DNA of 64,000 bases from Axinella damicornis (Eukaryota; Porifera; Demospongiae; Axinellida; Axinellidae), in the NCBI GenBank assembly GCA_963931865.1, contig OZ007511.1, positions 3,186,198-3,250,197 on the forward strand, written 5' to 3'. The notes beneath the pieces were generated by a model, which worked only from the letters and a program-made list of their open reading frames with translations, did not search any database and was not told the DNA's origin. Position 1 is the first letter of the stretch; each line of letters starts with the position of its first letter. The position numbers and the translations under genes are program-made. Positions 31,769-45,000 of this stretch are shown here, in pieces.

Positions 31769-34716
31769 TACTGCGTGTGGGATTTGAGGAGCTAAAGTAT
31801 GTGGTGCGGGAGGATGATGGGGAGGTGGAGGTGTGTCTTAATAAGTCAACGGAGATTGATATCAGTTTCGAGCTCAGAATCATGAGTTCTCCTGCATCCG
31901 CACAAGGTATGCGTACTATGACAGTGTATGTGTACGTACATTAAGAATTAACTCCCTCCTCCACTTCCTCTTCCCTCCCCCCCCCCCCCCCCCCCCCTCC
32001 TCCTCCTCCCTCCTCCTCCTCCTCCTCCTCCTCCTCCTCCTCCTCCTCCTCCTCCTCCTCCTCCTCCTCCTCCTCCTCCTCCTCCTCCTCCTCCTCCTCC
32101 TCCTCCTCCTCCTCCTCCTCCTCCTCCTCCTCCTCCTCCTCCTCCTCCTCCTCCTCCTCCTCCTCTTCTTCCTCTTCCTCTTCCTCCCCTCCCCATCCCC
32201 CTCCCCCTCCCCCTCCCCTTCCCCCTCCCCATTCCCTTACTCCTCCTCCTCCACACCCCTTCATCCTCTTTCACCCTTCCACAGCAAACATCGACTTCAT
32301 TCCCCTTTCTGAAGTGCTGACATGCAGGCCGGGAGACACCAGACCGTGTGCGTCCATTACCATCCTCAATGACACCTCCCTGGAGGCCACTGAGAGCTTC
32401 CTGGTTGCCATGGAGTTGGTTACTGTAGCGGCAGAGGGTGTGTCCAGGTTGACCCTGGCTCCTAGTGAAGCTCAAGTGTGCATCTCTGATGATGATAGTG
32501 AGTTGCCTAAACACAACCAAGAACTACACCTTGTAACAGATCCCTTTAGTCCGAGTTTGGGAATGAAAGTTGGTACTGGTATAAGTATACAGTGGAACCT
32601 CTATAATGAAGATGGGACAATTTTGTCTTAGAGAGGTTGTCCTCTTTCCGTGCGTTCAAATTGTATTAGAGAACTATAGGGAACCAATTATTCGGACCTT
32701 GAAGGCATCCCTTGTATTACATTGTGTCTCTTTCACTGGTTAATTCAGCCATCTAGAGCAAAGATCTTTCACTGGTTCAGCCATCTAGAGCAAAGATTCT
32801 TGGTGACATTCAAATATAGACCATCCTTATATGGACAATGTGATATAGCCTGAGGGCATACTGGTACAAGACAAGTGACCTGTAATGTGTGGCTAGATGT
32901 ACAGATCCTATGAGGTCTTCTATTGTGTTACTTTGACATTCTGTTGTATTGCAGCTGTGACAATCGGTTTTGCTCAGCTGAACTACAACGTGAGTGAGGC
33001 TGATGGCAATGTCACGGTGACGGTTGTCAAGACCGGGCAGGCAGCAGTACCCGTCACTGTACGCTTTCAAACAGTTAATGGCTCAGCAGCAGGTACAGTG
33101 TTATTACTAACAGATGTCCGTCCAAATGGATTGGTACAGGTTGTGGCTTCTGATCACAATATTGCTCTGAGCTAACGCTGCTGCCTTATAGCCATGCTGT
33201 GATAAAGGCCTTTAGAGTGCATAAGTTGACCGTGCTTATGTGGACTATCGTATATTAATGCCGGGTCAATAGCATCTTGGAGGAATATAACCACCCGGGC
33301 CTATACATAAGGAAGTATATGTGCATTCAAGCCCTCGTGTACATATGTTTTGAGGAGGCAACAGAAGAGGAGCAAAGTCAGTCTGTGAATTACATCACAA
33401 GCAAGAGAGAGGCCTTAATTATTTCCAGCTGCTTTATCTTTTCTGTTGCCTATGTGCTAACACCAATTTGAGAATGTCCCTTATCTAAATTTAAACTGGA
33501 TCATGTCACATACAGCTTCTTCTGACTTTCGGCCACGATTCCAATTGGTGACCTTTGACCCTGATGATTCCGAGAGTGAGATTTCAATCCCGGTACTTTC
33601 CGACGGTGTTGTGGAGGACATGGAGGTGTTCCTGGGACAGCTGTCCCTTGTGGAAGGAGGTGGTAGGGGGATCATGCTGGGGCAGATTAGCGTCACTACC
33701 GTCACTATACTGGACAGTGATGGTACGTTAGGGGTGCACGATATGCAATGTTATTGCATCATTTTTAGAACAGCAATTCTATTGCATTGTGAAGTCCGAA
33801 ACTGAGGTTAGATACAATGTATATACCTGTGCTTGAAGAAAAATCCGGCAGGTTAATAATCTACAGTGATCTTCATCTGACAGTAAATATTGTATTGGCA
33901 ATAATACAATATCCCTCCCTCCCTCCCTCCCTCCCTCCCTCCCTCCCTCCCTCCCTCCCTCCCTCCCTCCCTCCCTCCCTCCCTCCCTCCCTTCCCTACC
34001 TCCCTCCCTCCCTTCCCTACCTCCCTCCCTCCCTCCCCCTCCTTCCCTCCATCCCTACCTCCCTCCCCCTCCTTCCCTCCATCCCTCCGGATCCCTCTCT
34101 CCCTCCTTCATCTTCATTCCCATATCAGTGCTTACATTTCAGTTAGATCAACGGAGCTACTCTGTAGATGAGGACAGCCGATTGGTCAACGTGACATTAG
34201 CAAAGATCGGAGAGAATGAAAGACCTGTTTCTGTTCTCCTACAAACACAGGAAATCCAAAATGAGATCGTCATAGCCAGAGGTACAATGCTATACCCTAG
34301 AGAGTATGCATTCCTGATTTCCCATAAACAGTTTTCTCTCTCCCTCCTGGCCACTGTCAACATTCAAGGGCATTTTCCATCAAATCCAGTTACTTACGTA
34401 TGGGTAGTTATTAGTAATCCATGGGTTTGTGCTTCCTGACTGTATGCTGAATGCAACCTTCTGATTGGTTCAAAAATTGAACCTCAATCATTACCATAGC
34501 TTCCAGAGACTATGAAGATGCTATGCGTTTGTTGACCTTTGACCCTGGGGTCATGGAGCTGGAGGTGGGTGTGGTCATTTTGGAAGACAGCATTGTGGAG
34601 GAGGATGAAGAGTTCTTGGTGGTGCTGAGTGTGCCAGTGGGGGAGGAGGGCGTTGAAGTGAGGGAGGAAACAGCTACCATTACCATTTTGGACAATGATG
34701 GTGAATTACTTTCTAG

Positions 34717-34751
<35 letters not shown>

Positions 34752-37700
34752 ATGTCTCTGGTTACATAATAATCACAATCATTACAATACTACCTTCCTA
34801 CCTCCATCCCTCCCTCACTCCGTCCCTCCATCCCTCCCTTCCTTCCTCCATCCTTCCCCTCTCTTACAGTGGTCAACATAGGATTCCAGTTACTCAGCCA
34901 CACCGTTTCTGAAGGAAACTCATCAGTGGCAATTGTGGTGACCAAGAATGGAGAGAACGAGAGACAAGTGGAGTTCCTCTTCTGTACCCGTGATGAAAAT
35001 GCCATTGGTATGCAGGTTTGACCTCTGACTGATACTTGGTGGTATTAGTAAGCCAATTTTCGTTACTGATAGCAATGAAAATGTACACAGTTCAATAATG
35101 CATATCTCCTGAAGAAACGAGCTATTGTAGTCAAGCTTGAGATATGCTCCATCTGTGGTACACATAGAGTGATGCCATCCTTCCAAAAACAATTCCCGAC
35201 TTGCATTTGTTGAGCAGCTTCGCCGGAGCTTCACTTCTGAAGGTCTTCTGGAGCTTTGCATTCAGCTGGATACAGCACAGAATAGCAGAAATAGTATCCT
35301 CAATCCAGTATCATGTTTAAGATGCGTACTGTACTCTGATAATCTGTTTGTATTCGCTCAATAATAAATATTCTAGATGGGAGAGACTATGCAGGCCTCT
35401 CTACTCTGTTGACCTTTAACCCTGGGGTCATGGAGCAGGAAGTGGGTGTGGCTATCTTGGATGATGGGGTGCTGGAGGAGGACGAACAGTTCTATGTGTT
35501 ACTGAGTGTGGTGGGAGAGGGGAGGGGTGTGGAGGTGAGGGAGGAGGAGGAGAGGACCAACGTTACCATTGTGGACAATGATGGTAGGTGCCAGTCATGT
35601 GATGTACTTATGATATCTATGAGTCACTAAATGAGGAGGATTTGCTTCCTGTGTATTTGCTGACTACTGCCTTTTCTCAATAGCCATTGTTGTGGAGTTC
35701 TCTCCTGCATCATACAACGTGAGTGAGGGTGTTGGAGAGGTGGAGGTGAGAGTGGTGAAGCTGGGTGAGGCAGAGAGGCCAGTTGCCTTGGAGATTGCCA
35801 CCACTGACGGAACAGCCACTGGTAAATAGAAATATGCAATTTCAAAGTGCGTAGAATCCAAGTTGAGAAAACCTGTTTGATATTTCTTTAGTACAGTATG
35901 CTGTTAAACAGCTTCCAACCTTTGACCCCACGGCTTTGTTGTTTACCTGTTTCATGTAGCTGATGGATGAGTGTGCAGGCAAATAATTATAGCCTCCAAA
36001 CAAGAACTAAATTTAGCTCATCCCTACCGAATGTTTTGTTGTGTCAACTCTGGGGATGCACTGCTTCAAATGAAGAGCTATGTAGCTAGCTGTATAGGGT
36101 ACTGGAGTAAGTTAACATTTCAAACTCTATTCAGAGTTTTGCATGACCAACTCTTATCTTTGATACCAGTAATCCAAGGTTACTCCACAGTGCTCTATCC
36201 TGTAATCTCCAGTAATCTGTATTCTGATCTCCAGTAATCTCCAGTTACCTCCAGTGTTCTCTAGTGATCTCCAGTGTTCTCCAGTAATCTCCAGTAATCT
36301 CCAGTAATCTCCAGTAATCTCCAGTAATCTCCAGTTACCTCCAGTGTTCTCTAGTGATCTCCAGTAATTTATCTCTCTTGCTTTCCTTCAACTTGAAGCT
36401 GCTGAGGACTACAGTGGTCTTGTGGCTCCCCTGGTCTTCACTGCGAATGAGACCTTGCAGTTTGTGAACATCACAATTTTGGATGACTCTGTGTTTGAAG
36501 GGATGGAAATCTTCTCACTGAGGTTTATGGTGCCAGCTGAGGAGAGGGGGGTTGCTGTGGGTCAGCAGGGTGTGGCCAATGTTAGGATAGCAGACAATGA
36601 CGGTAAGAATCACACACTTTGTCCGACCTGTGGTTGTAAATCTGTCTTTAGAATTAAATTGTTGTGTGTCACACAAATATGTAAGACATCTGGCAAGAAG
36701 GTCTATGCTCACTACAAGCGAGATTTGCCGGCTGAATTATGACTTGTACAATATTTCACCACAGCACTAACCATTGAAACAATTTAGTGAAACCCACAGC
36801 TATAGCTATCCTCTTCAGCGTACCGTTGCATAGCAGTTGAATTTAAAATTTCCATTTTATAACTCTTGCTGCTGTGTGAATATGAGTACTCCTAGCCGTG
36901 GAGGCCTCTATTACATCCTGTAGTTGCCATGGTGATATTACGGTACACGCTACACCTTCTCGTGCCATGGTTACAGTATAGTATGCTACACCCTCTAGTT
37001 GTCGTGATAGGATTTGACTCAGACAGTACCGTGGTGCGTGAGGACAATGGGACTGTGTTGATTGTGCTGGTAAAGAGTGGAGAGAGTGCAGTCACTGTTT
37101 CCGTGGAGTTCACCACCGAGAACAGGAGTGCAACATGTAAGTGACCGCTTGTCTTTGTGGCTACCCTCCCTAATACTCAGTCATCAGAGACTCAGAACGG
37201 ACATATTCAACTATGAATAATATCCAACAATTGCCTGGGATCTAATTGTCCAGATATTTGAACTCTCATCCAGCAGCACAACCATTACTTGTCATGCTGT
37301 GCTTCTCTTAGACAATCTTTCGTGTCAATAGAATATAGCTACTACTGGAGTAAATGCATATGGAGGAGCTTGTTGCTGCATTTGCTGAAAATGTGACCCA
37401 AACTCAAGACAATAACACACCTCTCCACATTACATGTACTGTGCTCTTGCAAAAGAGTGCCCATAGACAGTGCACTGTACATGTTCACCAAAGAGAGAGG
37501 TGGGCGTCCTTTCCAGTGTTTCTGCCTTCGTCTATGAAAGACTGTCCATGCTGTTGGGTCTAGCATTGTTGGTTAGGATCCACTGCTCACCATAACAGCT
37601 ATAGTTGGTACTTTGTGAGTTGAAAGATGCCAGAACAGTCCAGCTACACTTGGCCAGATTTCTGTCGGTAACAAATAGTGTTGGATTCTATACTGCTGTC

Positions 37701-39042
37701 TGGCTGACAATGTGGTCAATCTTAAGAGAAAGCGAGGCAAAACTACTATGCAGGACACTCTAACGATTTTTCCAATCACGATTTTAATCGGAGACATGAT
37801 TTTTCCAATGACGATTTTTCCAAATCATTGGAGACAAATCATTGGAGACATGATTTTTCTGATGATGATTTTTCCGAATCATTGGAGACATGATTTCCCT
37901 TCAGCTCCTGATGACTTTGGTGCGGTAGCGACAGTGGTGACCTTTGAACCCAGTGTGGCGGATTCCTTCATTCTACAAGTGGACATTGTGGAGGATGAGG
38001 TGGTAGAGGGGAGGGAGGAGTTCACTGGGAGGCTAGAGGTGCTGTCCAACCAGTCTGGAGTCATCCTGGGACAGGACATTATCACAGTCACTATCGTGGA
38101 AGATGATGGTAGGTTTTAGGACTTCCCTTCAAAAAATTGTATTGACTAAAAGGCACCACTTCCCAAGAACATATTGAAATGGGTCTTTCAGCCAGTTTCT
38201 CTCTGGTTTAACCCTGTGGGTGTGGAAGTTGAAATTATAAAACTATAACAGAAGCAGAAGCTATCAATTAATTGATTATCAAGTCAGACGGTAAAAGTGG
38301 CAAACGTCAATCCATGTTTGACAGTTGTTTACGATCATACTGGATCAAGTACCGCCCCTTCCTGCATGCCTTTCTGGAGTGACGATGTCAGTCAAAAGGT
38401 GGGGCCTAGCCTTCTTACTGTTCATTATATAGGGGCATACCCTCAAGTCTCATTCCTTTGACTGTAGGCAATCAAACGTGTATATTTTATGCTCACTGCA
38501 GACAGTATCAATGAGCTCAATAAAAAATGAGGTAGTGCCTTTTGACTGGGAACAGCATGAGTTCTATGTCTGCAACGAATGATCATCCATTGCTGTATGT
38601 TTCCATCTCTATTTCAGTTGTCCTTGTGGAATTTATAGCAGAGACTTACACAGTTGATGAGGGAAGGGGCACTGTGGAGGTGTGCCTGAGAAAAGATGGT
38701 GTCACAGAACAGGACATCAGTGTCACAATCAGTGCACAAGAGACACTTCCTCCAAGTGCAGTAGGTATGAGATATTTCTGTACCTTCTTGGATGAGCTGC
38801 TCACCTACAAAATATTGCTTTCTGCTTTTGTCCAGGAGGTGTTGATTTTGAACAAGTTTCAAGGACGTTCTCCTTTCAATCTGGAAATAACACAGCCTGC
38901 ACAACCATTGCAGTGGTGGATGATCGTGTGGCTCTTGAGGGAGTGGAGCAGTTCATTGTAGAGCTCACCCTCCCTCCCGGGCAGCCAGGCCTCCTTCTGG
39001 GAACTGACAGGCAGACAACCATCACCATCACTGACAATGACG
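31769..39042 (+). CDS. AF-like gene: seven divergent Calx-beta domains
   Basis: Pairs: 31769-31906/32285-32497, 32955-33092/33516-33722, 34129-34281/34500-34700, 34870-35007/35377-35583, 35684-35821/36399-36602, 36999-37136/37905-38108, 38618-38764/38836-39042. First halves have the VxFxxxxYxVxE pattern with VVKTGQA or VKSGESA type turns; second halves have VVED or ILDDSVFEGMEIF and end DNDG or DDDG. The first six are well diverged from one another; the seventh already resembles the expanded array (SRTFSFQ, VVDDRVALEG). Confidence 0.85.
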
Positions 39043-42000
39043 GTAGAACTATTGGATAACCTGCAGCTTGAACATATGTTTAATTTTCTTTCCATTACTT
39101 TGCAGCTGTGAGTGTGGAGTTTGCTAATCGCACCATTGAAGTGAGTGAGGGAGTGGGAGAAGTGACTGTATGCCTACTAAAGAACACCACAACTGCCATG
39201 GACTTCAGTGTGGCAGTTGCTTCAGTTGAGAGTGTCCCTGTCAGTGCTGAAAGTATGCAATGAACCAGCTAATATACACTCATTTCCAACTGTTCTCTTT
39301 TGTTTACAATGTGGAACAATATTGATTTCTGTATGTTGCCAGGAGACGCCGACTTTGAGCAGGTCTCAAGGACATTCACCTTCCCCACTGGGAATGACAC
39401 AGCCTGCACAACCATTGCAGTAGTGGAAGATCGTGTGGCTCTTGAGGGAGCAGAGCAGTTCACTGTGGAGCTCACCCTCCCTCCCGGACAGCCAGGCCTC
39501 CTGCTGGGAACTGACAGGCAGACAACAATCACCATCATCGATAATGATGGTAGAACTGCTACATTATCTGTAGTGCCCATAATTTGTTTAAATTCTCTTT
39601 GCATTCATTTTGCAGTTGTAAGTGTGGAGTTTGCTGATCGCAGTATTGAAGTGAATGAGGGGGTGGGAGAAGTGACAGTGTGCCTACTAAAGAACAGCAC
39701 AACTGCCATGAACTTCAGTGTGACTGTTGCTTCAGCTGAGAGTTCCCCTGTCAGTGCTGAAGGTTGGTATAGATATAGTTGGGCTGAATCAGTAAGATTT
39801 CTCCCTCAATCTCATATCTGCTTTCCCTATAGGTGGTACTGATTTTGAGCAGATCTCAAGGACATTTAGCTTCCCCACTGGGAATGACACAGCCTGCACA
39901 ACCATTGCAGTGGTGGATGATCGTGTAGCTCTTGAAGGAGCAGAGCGGTTCACTGTGGAGCTCACCCTCCCTCCCGGACAGCCAGGTCTCCAGCTGGGAA
40001 GTAACCAACAGACAGCCGTCACCATCACCGACAACGATGGTAGAAATGTTGCATTAATGCATCCATCTGCTTGCAGCATTACAAGCTCTCCTTGATTCTC
40101 TTTGCAGTCGTGAGTGTGGAGTTTGCTGATCGCGGTATTGAAGTGAGTGAGGGGGCGGGGCAAGTGATTGTGTGCCTGCTAAAGAACAGTGCAACTGCTG
40201 TGGACTTCAGTGTGACTATTGCTTCAGTTGAGAGCTCCCCCATCAGTGCTGAAGGTTTGTATAGAGAGAGTTGGGCTTAATCAGTAAGATTTATCATAAT
40301 TACTGTCTCTCTCTCATACTAGGTGGTACTGATTTTGAGCAAATATCAAGGACATTTAGCTTCCCCACTGGGAATAACACAGCCTGCACAACCATTGGAG
40401 TGGTGGACGATCGTGTGGCTCTCGAAGGAAGAGAAGAGTTCACTGTGGAGCTCACCCTCCCTCCCGGGCAGCCAGGCCCCCAGCTGGGAAGTAACAGACG
40501 GACAACCATCACCATCACAGACAATGATGGTAGAAATGTTGCATTAATGCATCCATCTGCTTGCTGCATTCCAAGCTCTGTCTTTGATCATCTTTGCAGT
40601 TGTGAGTGTAGAGTTTGCTGATCGCACTATTGAAGTCAGTGAGGGGGTGGAACAAGTGACTGTGTGTGTGCTGAGGAACAGCACAACTGCCATGGACTTC
40701 AGTGTAACTGTTGCTTCAGTTGAGAGCTCCCCCGTCAGTGCTGAAGGTTTGTAGAGGGTTGGGCTGAATCAGCAAGATTTCTCCCTCAATCTTATGTCCC
40801 CCTCTCTCATATACTTTCTTCCCATAGGTGGTGCTGACTTTGAGCAGGTCTCAAGGACATTTAGCTTCCCCACTGGGAATGACACAGCCTGTACAACCAT
40901 TGCAGTAATGGATGACCAAGTGGCTCTTGAGGGAGCAGAGCAGTTCACTGTGGAGCTCACCCTCCCTCCCGGACAGCCAGGTCTCCAGCTGGGAACTGAC
41001 AGACAGACAGCCATCACCATCACCGACAATGATGGTAAAATTGTGTAATTAGCAGCTGCATGTTCAGCTTCCAAATTGAGCACTCTTTTTCCATTACTTC
41101 TGCAGTTGTGAGTGTGGAGTTTGCTAATCGCACTGTTGAAGTGAGTGAGGGAGTGGGGCAAGTGACTGTGTGCCTACTAAAGAACAGCACCACTGCCATG
41201 GACTTCAGTGTGACTGTTGCTTCAGTTGAGAGCTCCCCTGTCAGTGCTGAAAGTAAGAGCTAGACTAAGGATAGACTCTTTTGAAAGGGTTTGAACTTAT
41301 TTTGCTCCATCTCGCCAGGAGACGCTGACTTTGAGCAGGTTTCAAGGACATTCACCTTCCCTGCTGAAAGTGACACAGCCTGTACAATGATTGCAGTAGT
41401 GGACGATAGTGTGGCTCTTGAGGGAGCAGAGCAGTTCACTGTGGAACTCACCCTCCCTCCCGGCCAGCCAGGCCTCCTGCTGGGAACTGACAGGCAGACA
41501 ACAATCACCATCATCGATAATGATGGTAGTAGTGCTATATTATACAACCAGTATCTTGAAGCTTCCATGATTTAGCTTTTCCTTTCTTTCCACTACGTAC
41601 TTTAGTTGTGGGCTTGAGTGTGGAGTTTGCTAATCGCACTATTGAAGTGAGTGAGGGGGTGGGAGAAGTGACTGTGTGCGTGCTGAAGAACAGTGCAACT
41701 GCCATGGACTTCAATGTAACTGTCACTTCAGTTGAAAGTACCCCTGTCAGTGCCCAAGGTTTGAGGGAGAGGATTGGGCTCAACATTTTGACTCTGTAAA
41801 TCATACTTTCTATTATCGATCTGTTAGGGGGCACGGACTTTGAGCAGATCTCAAGATCATTCACCTTCCCCGTTGGGAGTGACACAGCCTGCACAACCAT
41901 TGCAGTGGTGGATGATCGTGTGGCTCTTGAGGGAGCAGAGCAGTTCGCTGTGGAGCTCACCCTCCCTCTCGGGCAGCCAGGTCCCCAGCTGGGAATTAAC

Positions 42001-45000
42001 AGACGGACAACCATCACCATCAATGACAATGATGGTAGAACTGCTGTATTATTTTACACCCAGCTGCTTGCAGCATTCCAAGCTCTCTCTCTCTCTTTGA
42101 TTCTCTTTGCAGTTGTGAGTGTGGAGTTTGCTGATCGCAGTATTGAAGTGAGTGAGGGGGTGGGACAAGTGTCTGCGTGCCTACTAAAGAACAGCACAAC
42201 TGCCATGGACTTCAGTGTGACTGTTGCTTCAGTTGAGAGCTCCCCCGTCAGTGCTGAAGGTTTGTAGCTGTAGAGAGGTTGGCTGAATCAGTAAGATAAT
42301 TACTGTCTCTCTCCCTCGTACTAGGTGGTGCTGATTTTGAGCAAATCTCAAGGACATTTAGCTTCCCCAATGGAAATGACACAGCCTGCACAAGCATTGC
42401 AGTGGTGGACGATAGTGTGGCTCTTGAGGGAGCAGAGCAGTTCACTATGGAGCTCACCCTCCCTCCCGGACAGCCAGGCCTCCAGCTGGGAAGTAACCGA
42501 CAGACAGCCGTCACCATCACCGACAACGATGGTAGAAATGTTGCATTAATGCATCCATCTACTTGTAGCATTACAAGCTCTCCTTGATCATCTTTGCAGT
42601 TGTGAGTGTGGAGTTTGCTGATCGCACTATTGAAGTGAGTGAGGGGGTGGGACAAGTGACTGTGTGTGTGCTGAGGAACAGCACAACTGCCATGGACTTC
42701 AGTGTGACTGTTGCTTCAGTTGAGAGCTCCCCCGTCAGTGCTGAAGGTTTGTAGAGGGTTGGGCTGAATCAGCAAGATTTCTCCCTCAATCTTATCTCCC
42801 TCTCTCTCATATACTTTCTTCCCGTAGGCGCTGCTGACTTTGAGCAGGTCTCAAGGACATTTAGCTTCCCTGCTGAAAATGACACAGCCTGCACAACCAT
42901 TGCAGTGGTGGATGATCGTGTGGCTCTTGAGGGAGCAGAGCAGTTCACTGTTGAGCTCACCCTCCCTCCCGGACAGCCAGGTCTCCAGCTGGGAAGTAAC
43001 CAACAGACAGCTGTCACCATCACGGTGACCGACAACGATGGTAAAAATGTTGCATTAATGCATCCATCTGCTTGCAGCATTACAAACTCTGTCTTTGATT
43101 CTCTTTGCAGTTGTGAGTGTGGCGTTTGCTGATCGCACTATTGAAGTGAGTGAGGGGGTGGGGCAAGTGACTGTGTGCCTACTAAAGAACAGCACAACTG
43201 CCATGGACTTCAGTGTGACTGTTGCTTCAGTTGAGAGCTCCCCCGTCAGTGCTGAAGGTTTGTATAGAGAGAGTTGGGCTGAATCAGTAAGATTTCTCAT
43301 AATTTCTGTCTCTCTCTGTACTTTCTTTCCCCAGGTGGTGCTGATTTTGAGCAGATCTCAAGGACATTTAGCTTCCCAAATGGAAATGACACAGCCTGTA
43401 CAAACATTGCGGTGATGGATGATCGTGTTGCTCTTGAAGGAGCAGAAGTGTTCACTGTGGAGCTCACCCTCCCTCCCGGACAGCCAGGTCCCCAGCTGGG
43501 AACTGACAGGCAGACAACCGTCTCCATCACCGACAATGATGGTAAAATTGTGTGATTAGCAGCTGCATGTTCAGCTTCCAAATCAAGCATTGTCGTTTCC
43601 TTTACTTTTGCAGTTGTGAGTGTGGAGTTTGCTAATCGCACTATTGAAGTGAGTGAGGGAGTGGGAGAAGTGATTGTATGCCTGCTAAAGAACAGCACCA
43701 CTGCCATGGACTTCAGTGTAACCGTTGCTTCAGTTGAGAGCTCCCCTGTCAGTGCTGAAAGTATGCAATGAAAGAGCTAGACTAAGGATAGACTCTTTCA
43801 AAGTGTTTGAAATTTTCTTCTCCACCTTCCCAGGAGGCACTGACTTTGAGCAGGTCTCAAGGACATTCACCTTCCCTGCTGAAAGTGACACAGCCTGTAC
43901 AATGATTGCAGTAGTGGACGATAGTGTGGCTCTTGAGGGAGCAGAGCAGTTCACTGTGGAACTCACGGTCCCTCCCGGACAGCCAGGCCTCCTGCTGGGA
44001 ACTGACAGGCAGACAACAATCACCATCATCGATAATGATGGTAGTAGTGCTATATTATACAACCAGTATCTCATGATTTAGCTTTTCCTTTCTTTCCACT
44101 ACGTACTTTAGTTGTGGGCTTGAGTGTGGAGTTTGCTAATCGCACTATTGAAGTGAGTGAGGGGGTGGGAGAAGTGACTGTGTGCGTGCTGAAGAACAGT
44201 GCAACTGCCATGGACTTCAATGTAACTGTCACTTCAGTTGAAAGTACCCCTGTCAGTGCCCAAGGTTTGAGGGAGAGGATTGGGCTCAACATTTTGACTC
44301 TGTAAATCATACTTTCTATTATCGATCTGTTAGGGGGCACGGACTTTGAGCAGATCTCAAGATCATTCACCTTCCCCGTTGGGAGTGACACAGCCTGCAC
44401 AACCATTGCAGTGGTGGATGATCGTGTGGCTCTTGAGGGAGCAGAGCAGTTCGCTGTGGAGCTCACCCTCCCTCTCGGGCAGCCAGGTCCCCAGCTGGGA
44501 ATTAACAGACGGACAACCATCACCATCAATGACAATGATGGTAGAACTGCTGTATTATTTTACACCCAGCTGCTTGCAGCATTCCAAGCTCTCTCTCTCT
44601 CTTTGATTCTCTTTGCAGTTGTGAGTGTGGAGTTTGCTGATCGCAGTATTGAAGTGAGTGAGGGGGTGGGACAAGTGTCTGCGTGCCTACTAAAGAACAG
44701 CACAACTGCCATGGACTTCAGTGTGACTGTTGCTTCAGTTGAGAGCTCCCCCGTCAGTGCTGAAGGTTTGTAGCTGTAGAGAGGTTGGCTGAATCAGTAA
44801 GATAATTACTGTCTCTCTCCCTCGTACTAGGTGGTGCTGATTTTGAGCAAATCTCAAGGACATTTAGCTTCCCCAATGGAAATGACACAGCCTGCACAAG
44901 CATTGCAGTGGTGGACGATAGTGTGGCTCTTGAGGGAGCAGAGCAGTTCACTATGGAGCTCACCCTCCCTCCCGGACAGCCAGGCCTCCAGCTGGGAAGT

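Noticed and set aside
31941..32264. Minus-strand Glu-rich and Gly-rich frames
   Set aside because: Translations of the (TCC)n microsatellite inside an intron of the AF-like gene.
33817..34146. Plus-strand frame with LPPSLPPSLPPS repeats
   Set aside because: Translation of the (CCCT)n tract.
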